Shown here: positions 25,220-33,640 of the stretch, in pieces
How positions within the stretch are numbered: position 1 is the stretch's first letter
Layout: every line of letters starts with the position of its first letter
NCBI GenBank assembly: GCA_963606545.1
Contig: CAVCYP010000014.1
Span: 1-36,975 of the forward strand
Direction of reading: 5' to 3'
DNA from: UBA9732 sp963606545
Lineage (GTDB): Bacteria; Spirochaetota; Spirochaetia; Sphaerochaetales; Sphaerochaetaceae
DNA: 36,975 nt
The notes under the pieces: generated by a model
The model's input: only the letters and a program-made list of their open reading frames with translations
What the model was told of the DNA's origin: nothing
The model's database searches: none
Program-made: the position numbers and the translations under genes

Positions 25220-27178
25220 TTATTTATTGATAACTAACGTTTCAAACATTCCCAATTTATCCAGTTTTATTCTCACCTGGCCGTCTTCAACAACGCACTG
25301 GCACTCTTTCTTTCCAGAAAGCGCATAACAACTAGCTGTAGGCAAGTTCCATGGAAGAACTATCTCAATATCCCTAACCTCTACCGGCTTGAAAAAACTT
25401 GTAGAAAAATGTCCCGTGCCATTTACAAGCGATACCAAAAGTCCCTCTTTGCACTTTCCGTAGGTCACCTCAACCATCTCAGAAAGCTCTGGAGCAATAC
25501 TCTTTTGTCCAAGAACCTCTTCCACGACAGCTTTGGCAAACAGGAACCAAACATCGTACCCTTCATTGAAATACAGCGTGCCAATCTCCCAAGGCAGATA
25601 CGCCGTCTTACCTGCTCCGTAATCATTAATCAGAAGCCCAAAACCTCCCGTGGGCTCTTCCTTTTCATAGCACAGCTCCGGCGGACCAAAGCATTGTGGC
25701 GGCATTATGGCACAAAGAGAGCTCTTGGCCTCTCCTTCATAACCATACCAGCCCTTCCCAACGGGCACAAAAGACCTATCCTTCAACGCCCCAAGAATGG
25801 CCTTATCCGCAGAAGACAGCTTCAAATATGCACCTGTAGCCTCATTCTGGGCCACTTTAGGACTCACCCCGATACTTTTTAGCTTTACACTCTTTCCAGA
25901 GACAAGAAGCTTTCCTCCCTTGAAAACAAAGTCATCCAAAAGCTCTATTACCTCCTCTGCAAGCCTAGCTTTTGAAGGAAGGACAACAAGAGAATACTGA
26001 GAAAAATCCACCGCTTTAAGAGAAGGAACAATCACTTCATCAAAAGGAATATGTAGTTCAGTAAAAAATCTTACCCAACCACGCTCCTCTGCAGAAGGAA
26101 TCTTATAACTATCCTTAATCATCAAAACAGTGGCACAACTTGACGCTGAGCCATAAATTTTTTCATTCTCAGCGGCAAAAGAGAACACCGTTTTTACATT
26201 TTCATAGGCGCTGGTATCTTCTTTGTTATCCAGCCTACCCATGATGAAATAATCAAGTCCACCAAAATTAGCAAGAGCCTGATAAAGCCTGTACTGCTGA
26301 AGATAAGGAGAAACACTGGCTCCTCTTGAAGCAAAGCCCATCATATCAACGTCAGCGTTGTCTGCTCTAGAATGAGTAGAATTTATCATTCTTGTATTAC
26401 TTGAAGCGTTGTACATCCAAGGCGGAAGAGGTCTTCCAAGCTCAGTATTAGCTTCAAGTCTTGTATAATCAACGCCGCAATAGGCAACTTCCGGATTTAT
26501 ACTCTTTATAAGTTCAGTTACTCGCTTTTTCTGTTGAGCAGTTACCATTGCCTTGAACTTCTGATAAGTGGCAACCTCAGGCTTTCTAGGATCTGCAAAA
26601 GGCAAATCCTTTTGAGGAAGCTCCATATTGAAAGCAGAAGCAAACGTCTTCTTACAATTCTCACACTGACAAGGGCCATGGAGCTTTAAGTTGTAGTCCA
26701 CGGTCATAAAGCCACCCATATTACAGTAGATTCCATCAACTTTGTAAGTGTTTATAATTTCACTAATTACATTATCCATGAACTCGTGCTGAAAGCCACC
26801 ACTTTGGCAAGTTGAATAAAACCCGTTGGAATCTAGAGCCCCTGCTCCATCTTCAACATAAGCCCAGTCTGGATGTGCCTCAAAGATACTCTTATGCATC
26901 TTTGAAAAGTCTGTTCTGGCAATGACCTTAATATTGTTCTCATGACAAAGTTCAACAAGAGTCTTTAGTGGATCCCCTTTCAAGAAAGGATTAATGTAAT
27001 GATCTTTAACTTTAGAAGGATAGAAGGCCTCTGTTCCTCCAAAATTAAACATAACAGAATTTGCATGAAAAGCCTTAAGGTCTGCCACAAAGCGCACAGG
27101 ATCAAGAGAAATTATGTCAATTTCCCTTAAATTGGTCTGAATTAAACGCCAAGGAAAATCTTGCCACCACTTAGCCAT
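25220..27178 (-). CDS. Hypothetical glycosyl hydrolase family 6-like (GHL6) protein
   Basis: The opening WWQDFPWRLIQTNLREIDI and the segment ENNIKVIARTDFSKMHKSIF match the GHL6 group of putative glycosidases. The protein (652 residues) has an N-terminal TIM-barrel-like domain (about 1-340) with a CQCENCKKTF Cys cluster. A glutamine-amidotransferase-like middle domain like that of GH42 enzymes follows (about 350-540, VVLPSKARLAEEVIELL), then a beta-rich C-terminal domain. No signal peptide is present, so it is cytoplasmic and should act on sugars brought in by the adjacent transporter. Catalytic residues and reaction are unproven for this family. It is the second gene of operon B, 13 bp after the dehydrogenase. 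Confidence 0.8.
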   Translation of the reverse strand: MAKWWQDFPWRLIQTNLREIDIISLDPVRFVADLKAFHANSVMFNFGGTEAFYPSKVKDHYINPFLKGDPLKTLVELCHENNIKVIARTDFSKMHKSIFEAHPDWAYVEDGAGALDSNGFYSTCQSGGFQHEFMDNVISEIINTYKVDGIYCNMGGFMTVDYNLKLHGPCQCENCKKTFASAFNMELPQKDLPFADPRKPEVATYQKFKAMVTAQQKKRVTELIKSINPEVAYCGVDYTRLEANTELGRPLPPWMYNASSNTRMINSTHSRADNADVDMMGFASRGASVSPYLQQYRLYQALANFGGLDYFIMGRLDNKEDTSAYENVKTVFSFAAENEKIYGSASSCATVLMIKDSYKIPSAEERGWVRFFTELHIPFDEVIVPSLKAVDFSQYSLVVLPSKARLAEEVIELLDDFVFKGGKLLVSGKSVKLKSIGVSPKVAQNEATGAYLKLSSADKAILGALKDRSFVPVGKGWYGYEGEAKSSLCAIMPPQCFGPPELCYEKEEPTGGFGLLINDYGAGKTAYLPWEIGTLYFNEGYDVWFLFAKAVVEEVLGQKSIAPELSEMVEVTYGKCKEGLLVSLVNGTGHFSTSFFKPVEVRDIEIVLPWNLPTASCYALSGKKECQCVVEDGQVRIKLDKLGMFETLVINK

Positions 27179-27191
27179 CTAGGACCTCTCT

Positions 27192-28259
27192 TTACTTAAC
27201 ACCCTTTGTGTAGACGTCTTCAACAGAAATGACATTTTCAAACTTTCCGCCATTCGCATAAGCTTTAACATTGTTGAAAACGTATTCCCATTCCTTATCT
27301 ATCATTCCCATAACAGAAGGAGTTGTATGCGGAGTACAAATTACATTTGGCATATCCCATAATGGGCTCTGAGCATCAAGCGGTTCCTTTTCAAAAGTAT
27401 CAAGAGCAGCTCCTGCAATCTTATGACTTTCAAGGGCTGCAACAAGAGCTGCTTCATCTACCAACCCACCTCTAGCAATATTTACAAGATATGCAGTTGG
27501 CTTCATTGAAGCAAGAAGGGATTCATCTACCATATGGAAGGTCTTATCGTTTAAAGACACTGTCAAAACAAGAAAGTCAGCTTCCGCTGCAATTTTGTGA
27601 AGATTCTCTTTATTTGCCTCAAGAATCTCTGAGAAATTCTCATCTTCTCTTGTCATACGGTCATAGCCAAGCACCTTAACCCCAAAAGGCTTAAGTCTTT
27701 TAGCAATTTCTGTTCCATTGTGGCCGCAACCTATAATTCCCACAGTTTTTCCATAAATTGCAGTTCTATTTTTATAGTCTGGTCCAAGATTGAATTTATG
27801 AGCAGTTTGGCAATCTCTGATTCTATTACTATCAAAAGCAAGAGAAAGAATAAAAAGCATTGCATGCTCTGCAAGACCAGCTGCATTTCTACCCGCAGAA
27901 CTGGTAACGGTTATGCCCTTCTCAAAGATAGCGCTACTTGCAGATTTCTCAATTCCTGCATGAGTACAGTGAATCCACTTCATTCCGTTTCCAGAAAGAA
28001 TTGAAGCATCAATATCTTCTCCTAAGACAGCAACATCAGGATTATTTGTTTTGACAAAATCACCTATAGCTCTTTTGTGTTCTACAGTAGCTTTGATAAT
28101 TTCTTCTTTGGTCTTGCCCATTGCCGCCATCTTCATCATTTGTGGGTAGGAAAATGGTTCAAAATATTTGATATGGTCAGAGCCAACAAGAGACTCCAAA
28201 ATAGCTTTATTTTTTTCATCAATTTTTGCAGTAACAACCATCTGTCTTATTTCTGGCAT
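27192..28259 (-). CDS. D-2-hydroxyacid dehydrogenase, NAD-dependent; first gene of operon B
   Basis: The start is ATG 28259 (355 residues) with an AAAGGGGA site. A longer frame reaching 28589 has no family match in its first 110 codons and would run through the operator and into the divergent regulator gene. The NAD-binding motif is VGIIGCGHNGTEIAKRL, and later family motifs are NIARGGLVDEAALVAAL and the catalytic-His region CTPHTTPSVMG. The family reduces 2-keto acids (glyoxylate, hydroxypyruvate) or oxidises D-2-hydroxyacids. As first gene of a glycan operon behind an inducible promoter it probably handles a sugar-derived acid. Substrate is not determinable from sequence. Confidence 0.88.
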   Translation of the reverse strand: MPEIRQMVVTAKIDEKNKAILESLVGSDHIKYFEPFSYPQMMKMAAMGKTKEEIIKATVEHKRAIGDFVKTNNPDVAVLGEDIDASILSGNGMKWIHCTHAGIEKSASSAIFEKGITVTSSAGRNAAGLAEHAMLFILSLAFDSNRIRDCQTAHKFNLGPDYKNRTAIYGKTVGIIGCGHNGTEIAKRLKPFGVKVLGYDRMTREDENFSEILEANKENLHKIAAEADFLVLTVSLNDKTFHMVDESLLASMKPTAYLVNIARGGLVDEAALVAALESHKIAGAALDTFEKEPLDAQSPLWDMPNVICTPHTTPSVMGMIDKEWEYVFNNVKAYANGGKFENVISVEDVYTKGVK

Positions 28260-28285
28260 TAGACTAATCCCCTTTTTACAGTTAC

Positions 28286-28346
28286 ATGATATAGCGCCAA
28301 GGAACAAGTATTTTAGAAATTTTGACCACATTATAAAAATATTGAC
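28286..28346 (-). promoter_or_regulatory. Operator and promoter of operon B (GTCAA direct repeat)
   Basis: On the minus strand GTCAA begins at 28346 and again at 28326 (20 bp apart). A -10 box TATCAT begins at 28291, 35 bp on. The -35 position reads AAAATA, so activation is likely. The distal half-site overlaps the -35 of the divergent AraC gene, so a bound regulator could also repress its own gene. Confidence 0.7.
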
Positions 28347-28377
28347 TCTTTTTAAAATTAGAAAATATACTTGAGAT
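28342..28377 (+). promoter_or_regulatory. Promoter of AraC regulator 2, probably giving a leaderless mRNA
   Basis: A -35 TTGACT (28342-28347) and a -10 TATACT (28366-28371) are 18 bp apart. Only six bases separate the -10 from the ATG at 28378, so the transcript should start at or next to the A of the start codon. The -35 coincides with an operator half-site. Confidence 0.6.
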
Positions 28378-29643
28378 ATGATAAACCTAAACCAAATAGC
28401 TTCAACAATTGCAGCTGTCTCAGATTTGCCTGCCTTTATCTTAACCGGAGAAAAAATTGAAGTTGTTAGAATGGGATACCTTTCAAGAGTAAAACTAAAC
28501 GTCTTGTACAAAATCCTTTTCAATAAGCTATTTGTTAATTTGAGCCTGCGAAAAGTATTAAAACTTCCAGTATTAATCAGATTCATCAACTCACTGGAGT
28601 TTTCTACGGCGGTTGTTATACTCTCCTCAAACCCAATAACAACTATAGTTCTTGGACCTTTTTTTCAGGACGATATAAACCTAGAAAAGATTATAGATAA
28701 GCTAGTTAAAAATGAAAACTTTGAAATAACCAGCAAAGAAGCCTCTGACCTTGTACATTCCATAGTCGTCAAAGATTCCATGTTCATCCAAGCGCTGGGT
28801 AAAACTGTTTACAGTTTAATAAAAACTTCAAATGACTCGTACGTAGAAATAAAAACTATTAGAGAATCAGGCACAGCTAAGGAAGAAGTTCAAACCATCT
28901 CAGAGAACAGAATTAAGGGTACAGAAATTGATTCTTATTATTCCTACGACAGAGAATTAAGGCGCCTTGTAAAATCCGGGGATAAAGCAAGGCTCAAACA
29001 ACTATTAGTTCCAAAAACAGAGGAAGAAACAAGAAAAGCAAGGGCTCTTTCTATAGTAGGAGAAAATAGGAATCCACCACAAGGGATAAAAGACGAAAGA
29101 AAATTAGCGGTAATCTTAAATACCCTCTTTAGAAGTTCTGCAGATGACGCAGGTCTTCCGCCGGTCTACATTCACTCAATCTCTGAAGAAGTTGCAGCAG
29201 AGATAGAAAGGGCAAAAACCACAGAGGATCTTCTTGAAGCCATAGATTTCATGATTGAAAAATATTGTAATTCTATAAATCAAATGGAATTGCAAAATCA
29301 TAGCGTGAACATAGTCAAAGTTCAAAGATACATTCTCAATAACATAGATAAGAAGATATCCCTCTCAGACTTATCTCAACTTACAGGCCTTGACGGTTCC
29401 TATTTATGCAGACTTTTTAAAAGAGAATGCCATACCACCATAAATGAATACATACAAGCTCACAGAATAGCAGAGGCCAAAGTAATGCTAGAGAAAACCG
29501 ACTCTTCTATCTCAGAAATAGCAGAGCTCCTTGGTTTTAAGAGCCAAAGTTATTTTTGTAGTGCCTTCAAAAATGTTGTAGGAATCTCTCCAACTAAATA
29601 CAAAAAGAATCAAGGCCAATTTTACAAACCAGAAAACTCGTAG
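28378..29643 (+). CDS. AraC-family transcriptional regulator 2, likely regulator of operon B
   Basis: This 421-residue protein is a paralogue of the regulator at 10145. It shares the middle segment (KARLKQLLVPK, then GLPPVYIHSIS) and the whole layout. The C-terminal AraC domain shows two helix-turn-helix units: LSDLSQLTGLDGSYLCRLF and ISEIAELLGFKSQSYFCSAF. Its first recognition helix (LDGSYLCRLFKRE) differs from that of regulator 1 (TSPQHLSRLFKKE), which fits the different half-sites, GTCAA against GYTAA. The N-terminal domain is probably the ligand sensor. It is divergent from operon B with the operator in between. The gene has no ribosome-binding sequence. Confidence 0.9.
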   Translation: MINLNQIASTIAAVSDLPAFILTGEKIEVVRMGYLSRVKLNVLYKILFNKLFVNLSLRKVLKLPVLIRFINSLEFSTAVVILSSNPITTIVLGPFFQDDINLEKIIDKLVKNENFEITSKEASDLVHSIVVKDSMFIQALGKTVYSLIKTSNDSYVEIKTIRESGTAKEEVQTISENRIKGTEIDSYYSYDRELRRLVKSGDKARLKQLLVPKTEEETRKARALSIVGENRNPPQGIKDERKLAVILNTLFRSSADDAGLPPVYIHSISEEVAAEIERAKTTEDLLEAIDFMIEKYCNSINQMELQNHSVNIVKVQRYILNNIDKKISLSDLSQLTGLDGSYLCRLFKRECHTTINEYIQAHRIAEAKVMLEKTDSSISEIAELLGFKSQSYFCSAFKNVVGISPTKYKKNQGQFYKPENS

Positions 29644-29658
29644 AGAACTTTTACAAAA

Positions 29659-29720
29659 GTCAAAATTTCTAAAAACAAGTCAATTTATAATAAGTATTCT
29701 TGCTTCAACCCTTTTATATT
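29659..29720 (+). promoter_or_regulatory. Operator and promoter of the plus-strand dehydrogenase (GTCAA direct repeat)
   Basis: GTCAA occurs at 29659-29663 and 29679-29683, 20 bp apart. A -10 box TATATT lies at 29715-29720, 36 bp after the second half-site, with no fitting -35. A TATAAT at 29686-29691 also exists but lacks a -35. The distal half-site extends as GTCAAAATTTCTAAAA, identical over 14 bases to the other two sites of this class. Confidence 0.65.
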
Positions 29721-29741
29721 AAATTTATAAGGAGCCAGACT

Positions 29742-30698
29742 ATGAAAATCAGCTTAATTGAACCTCTTGGAATACCAGAAGAGATGGTATACGAACTTGC
29801 TTCTCCAATTAAAGAAGCTGGACATACCTTCACCTATTACAACAACAAGACAACAGACGTTGAAGAGTTAAAAAGAAGAAGTGCTGGGCAAGATGTTGTT
29901 ATGATAGCCAACAACAAATATCCAAATGAAGTTGTTGAAGCTTCAAAGGATTTGAAATTACTTGCAGTAGCTTTCACCGGCATTGACCATGTAGGACTTG
30001 AAGCCTGCAAAAAAAACAATGTTACAGTTTGCAACTGCGCTGGCTACTCAAATGTATGTGTAGCTGAACAGGTTATTGGAATGACAATTTCTCTTTTGAG
30101 ATTCTTCCAAGCCTCAGACAAAGCAGTAAGAGCCGGAGGCACAAGCGCAGGTCTCACAGGAATGGAAATTTGTGGCAAAACGGTGGGAATTATTGGTTGT
30201 GGTCAAATTGGAACCATGACAGCAAAACTCTTTCTTGCCTTTGGTGCCAAGGTTATTGCCTACTCCAGACATAAGAGAGAAGACGTTGAAGCTCTTGGAG
30301 TTAAGTATGTCTCTTTGGAGGAACTTCTTGAAAGCTCTGACATAATCTCTTTGCACACTCCAAACAATGCATCCACAAAGGGACTCATTGGAAAGGATGA
30401 AATTGCAAAAATGAAAAAGAGTGCCTTCTTCATCAACTGTGCTAGAGGTCCAATTGTAGACAATAAAGCACTTGCTGATGCCCTTAATGCAGGCTCAATT
30501 GCTGGAGCAGCAATTGATGTATTTGATATGGAGCCACCACTTCCTGCAGATTATCCTTTGTTAAATGCTAAGAACACTCTTCTTACTCCACATACAGCGT
30601 TCCTTACAAAGGAAGCAATGGTTAGAAGAGCAAAAATTGAATTTGACAATGTAATTGCCTTCCTTGAAGGAAACGGCAAAAACGTTTGCACTTTCTAA
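29742..30698 (+). CDS. D-2-hydroxyacid dehydrogenase, NAD-dependent (hydroxypyruvate/glyoxylate reductase type)
   Basis: The start is ATG 29742 (318 residues) with an AAGGAG site; the TTG at 29700 lies inside the promoter region. The NAD-binding motif is VGIIGCGQIGTMTAKLFLAF, followed by INCARGPIVDNKALADAL and the catalytic-His region LLTPHTAFLTKEA. The family acts on small 2-keto acids such as hydroxypyruvate and glyoxylate. The sequence is different enough from the 27192 protein to suggest another substrate. Its operator is of the same class as that of operon B, so both dehydrogenases should be induced together. It is monocistronic and ends at a strong terminator. Confidence 0.9.
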   Translation: MKISLIEPLGIPEEMVYELASPIKEAGHTFTYYNNKTTDVEELKRRSAGQDVVMIANNKYPNEVVEASKDLKLLAVAFTGIDHVGLEACKKNNVTVCNCAGYSNVCVAEQVIGMTISLLRFFQASDKAVRAGGTSAGLTGMEICGKTVGIIGCGQIGTMTAKLFLAFGAKVIAYSRHKREDVEALGVKYVSLEELLESSDIISLHTPNNASTKGLIGKDEIAKMKKSAFFINCARGPIVDNKALADALNAGSIAGAAIDVFDMEPPLPADYPLLNAKNTLLTPHTAFLTKEAMVRRAKIEFDNVIAFLEGNGKNVCTF

Positions 30699-30728
30699 AA
30701 AATCTTATGTCCATCATACAAAACAATT

Positions 30729-30755
30729 GAGGCCGCCAATTGGCGACCTCTTTTT
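30729..30755. terminator. Rho-independent terminator after the dehydrogenase gene
   Basis: GAGGCCGCC (30729-30737) pairs with GGCGACCTC (30742-30750) with one internal mismatch and a 4-base loop. A run of five T follows on the plus strand. It lies between convergent genes. Confidence 0.9.
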
Positions 30756-30761
30756 GTTTGC

Positions 30762-31649
30762 TTAGTGAATTTTCCAGTTGGGTTCCTCTGCAAGAACTGC
30801 AAAGAAATCCTTTAAAATTTCCTCTTGGTATTGGCCTGCAAAACAGCCCTTCTTAAACTTGTCAGCCGAAACCTGGCAAATATTGCGCCAACTGGCTTCT
30901 TCTTTTCCTGCAACTATCGGGTTAAATAAGACTCCGTTTTCCTGTGCAGCTTTGTAGTCGGATGGGGCGTCGCCAATTTTGAGCACGTGGTCTGGTGCGT
31001 ATCCGTGGGACATAGCTTTTTTGATGCATTGGCTTTTGGTGCCCAGTTCTTGGCCAGCTATTGCGGTCATAAGTGGAGCTATCCCCACGGCACCAAGTTC
31101 TCTTACAAGCGCGTCGTGTGGGGTTGCGGAAACGACTACCACGTCAGCAAACTCTCTAAGCTTCAAGATGGCTTCCTTCACCCCTGGAAACGGCAAGATT
31201 CCACGTACTATATGAGCGATATTTGCGTCAACTTCCCTGGACCACTGCGCGGCCTGTAAGAGCAGAGGGTCGCAGTTTGGATGGGCTTTGGCGTATTCAT
31301 CAATGGCTACAGCACTGAGAATAGGAGTTTCCTTTATCCAGTTTTTAAGTGGAGACAAATCTGGAAGCACATAGCCACGGTCCTTAAGTTCTTGTCGTGC
31401 ATAGGATAACTCTAAAGTTCTAACCACAGCGGGGAATCTATTCCAACCTCGAGATCTAGAATAAAGATTTACCCATTCATGGACTTCGCGAACATACTTT
31501 GAGGCCCCCTGCAAATTCCAAACATTGATAACTGCAGGACAGAAGCATTCTTTGTGCTTAAGTTCCATGTTGTCCAAAAGACATCCGTCTGAATCAATAC
31601 AGACCAGATAATCCTTTGTTCTTTTCATATCAGTAAGAACGTCACCCAT
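30762..31649 (-). CDS. HAD-superfamily hydrolase
   Basis: HAD motif I is CIDSDGCLLDN, with Asp19 and Asp21 as nucleophile and acid. Motif II is VVVSAT and motif IV is KIGDAPSDY. A helical cap (about 40-165) rich in Trp and Tyr lies between motifs I and II. The start is ATG 31649 (295 residues) with a GGAGG site; a TTG at 31661 is rejected because it overlaps that site. The family is mostly phosphatases or phosphomutases of small metabolites. The gene is 13 bp after the GH3 gene and probably co-transcribed, so a sugar-phosphate substrate is plausible but unproven. Confidence 0.85.
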   Translation of the reverse strand: MGDVLTDMKRTKDYLVCIDSDGCLLDNMELKHKECFCPAVINVWNLQGASKYVREVHEWVNLYSRSRGWNRFPAVVRTLELSYARQELKDRGYVLPDLSPLKNWIKETPILSAVAIDEYAKAHPNCDPLLLQAAQWSREVDANIAHIVRGILPFPGVKEAILKLREFADVVVVSATPHDALVRELGAVGIAPLMTAIAGQELGTKSQCIKKAMSHGYAPDHVLKIGDAPSDYKAAQENGVLFNPIVAGKEEASWRNICQVSADKFKKGCFAGQYQEEILKDFFAVLAEEPNWKIH

Positions 31650-31662
31650 TTTAGCCTCCAAG

Positions 31663-33471
31663 TTAGATTCTTGTATCGGTTAAGCCACAGAAGATATCAA
31701 CAGGATTCTGGCCTTTGAACTCGCTGACACCCATCATCTTGTCAATCAAGGCATTGATGGTGAAATCATGAGAATCATAGCAGTTGATGAAGTTCTTTAC
31801 CTGTGGAACGTCTGCAAGATGGAACGGACAGTTGAAGCTAACAAAGACAACTGGAAGCTCATCTACATACCAAGGATTATCCCAACCGCCCTTGGAGATT
31901 GCCCACTCAAGTCTCTGATTGGTTTTCATGGTACCTGGAACGTTTGCAAAACATAGAACCATATCATAATTATCTGTCAAATCACTGACCTTCTGCTTCA
32001 TGCCATAAAGGCCCTTGTTACCCTTTGAACTCTGCTTAAACTGAGCAATTACTTCTGGACCCTTTTCCTTTACAAGTTGCATCAACTTTGACATTGGATC
32101 TACATAAACTGTAACTTCAAAACCTCTCTCTTCCAGTTTTGCTTTTAGAGAATTAGTAACTTTTGAGCCATCAAGAGCCATACCGGCAGCAGCTAGGAAC
32201 TGATTTGGATGAGGTCCAACGCTAACTAGGAGGATTCGTTTATGGTCTGCAGGTGAAATTGGGAACAACTTTTCTGTACTCTTTGCAAGTGTAATTCCTT
32301 CATCTGCAATAGCTTTGGCAACAAGCTTGTTCTGTTCTGTTCCAATTACACTTAAGCCTTCTTTGCTTGGGAACTTATCCATTGTGAAGTTTGCGAGGCC
32401 TGCAACTGCCTTAAGCGCTAAGATTCTGTGAAGAGCTTCATCCATGCGTTCTTCAGTAATTCTGCCCTCTAAGTAGGCTGTTTTCACATAATTAAAGTCT
32501 TCATCAATGTCATTGAAGAACAAAATCATGTCTATACCGGCCATAATTGCATTTGGAAGGATATCGCTTCTCTTTCCGGCACCTGTAAGTCCAACCATGT
32601 GAGAGGCATCTGAAACTACGGTTCCATTGAAGCCAAGCTTTCCCCTAAGCAAATCTGTTAAAATCTCTGGGCAGATGGTAGCTGGTTTAAGATCCTTGTC
32701 TTCAAGGTCTTTTCCAGTTTTCTTCTTATAGAAATAGCGCTGATAGGCTGGCATCATAATGTGACCTGGCATGATGCTCTGAACGCCTTCAGCAAACATT
32801 GCTTCATATACCTTGCCGTAGGTTGAGTCCCACTCTTCCATGCTTAGGTTGTTAACAGAAAGACAAATATGAGGATCTCTTTCATCAGAACCATCACCAG
32901 GGAAATGCTTAATAGCACAAGGGATATTGCTTTCCTGCATACCCTTAAAATAAGCCTTTGACATTTCAATAATTAAATCTGGATCATTACTCCAGCCTCT
33001 AGTTGCAATACCAGGATGATGCCAATCCTTTACAAGGTCAACAATAGGAGCAAAAGCCCAGTTTGAACCGGTTGCTTTAGTTTCAAGACCAGCAATTCTG
33101 CCAAGTTCATATGCATACTTAGGATTTCTGGTTGCAGCAATCTTCATCTCAGAACCAACAAAAGTTCCATCCTTAGCAGCCCCGTTTCCACCCATCTCAA
33201 CATTAACAGCAGACAAAACAGGAATCTTGCTATATTTCTGGAAATTATAGTTCATCTCCCACATCTTTTCTTTCTCAAGAGGATTAAACCTGATTCCAGC
33301 CATATGCATGTGCTCAACTTCAGCCTTTACATCTTCTTCTTGATAATTTCCAGTAAGATGAATAAATAGTTGACCGATTTTTTCGTCAACGGTCATGCCC
33401 TTGATTGTGTTCTCAACCCATTCAATTTGTGTATCGTCTAAGTAATACGGTTTTGCTTTAAGATTAACCAT
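31663..33471 (-). CDS. Glycoside hydrolase family 3 enzyme, NagZ-like
   Basis: The GH3 barrel motif KHFPGDGSDERDPH spans 188-201, and the nucleophile is Asp288 in VVSDASHM. The Asp199-Pro-His201 pattern corresponds to the Asp-His dyad that serves as acid/base in NagZ-type enzymes, rather than the Glu of classic beta-glucosidases. NagZ relatives act on beta-N-acetylhexosaminides, and some are phosphorylases. A second alpha/beta sandwich domain occupies about 390-600. No signal peptide is present, so it is cytoplasmic. A GGAGG site precedes ATG 33471. Its operator is of the GTCAA class, linking it to AraC regulator 2. Confidence 0.9.
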   Translation of the reverse strand: MVNLKAKPYYLDDTQIEWVENTIKGMTVDEKIGQLFIHLTGNYQEEDVKAEVEHMHMAGIRFNPLEKEKMWEMNYNFQKYSKIPVLSAVNVEMGGNGAAKDGTFVGSEMKIAATRNPKYAYELGRIAGLETKATGSNWAFAPIVDLVKDWHHPGIATRGWSNDPDLIIEMSKAYFKGMQESNIPCAIKHFPGDGSDERDPHICLSVNNLSMEEWDSTYGKVYEAMFAEGVQSIMPGHIMMPAYQRYFYKKKTGKDLEDKDLKPATICPEILTDLLRGKLGFNGTVVSDASHMVGLTGAGKRSDILPNAIMAGIDMILFFNDIDEDFNYVKTAYLEGRITEERMDEALHRILALKAVAGLANFTMDKFPSKEGLSVIGTEQNKLVAKAIADEGITLAKSTEKLFPISPADHKRILLVSVGPHPNQFLAAAGMALDGSKVTNSLKAKLEERGFEVTVYVDPMSKLMQLVKEKGPEVIAQFKQSSKGNKGLYGMKQKVSDLTDNYDMVLCFANVPGTMKTNQRLEWAISKGGWDNPWYVDELPVVFVSFNCPFHLADVPQVKNFINCYDSHDFTINALIDKMMGVSEFKGQNPVDIFCGLTDTRI

Positions 33472-33510
33472 AGTTCCTCCATTTCCTAGTTTTATGGATA
33501 CTTTTGTTAA

Positions 33511-33572
33511 ATTCTAAAAAAACTATTTCAATGGAAGTTTAGAAATTTTGACACCTTTTACAATTTTTTGAC
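33511..33572 (-). promoter_or_regulatory. Operator and promoter of the GH3 gene (GTCAA direct repeat)
   Basis: On the minus strand GTCAA begins at 33572 and at 33552, 20 bp apart. A -10 box TAGAAT begins at 33516, 36 bp on. The -35 position reads AACTTC, which is not consensus. The proximal half-site extends as GTCAAAATTTCTAAA, the same as at operon B. Confidence 0.7.
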
Positions 33573-33640
33573 TAAAACTTAGATAATTAAGCCACCACTT
33601 TGCTCGTTAATTTGACTACGGCAAATTGCTTCTACTGCGT

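Noticed and set aside
27192..28589. Long form (465 residues) of the minus-strand hydroxyacid dehydrogenase
   Set aside because: The extra 110 codons show no family match, cross the operator and run into the divergent regulator gene. ATG 28259 has a ribosome site and fits the family length.
33612..33616. Extra TTGAC near the lrgB end as a fourth operator half-site
   Set aside because: Its distance to the other half-sites (44 and 64 bp) does not fit the 20-bp spacing.
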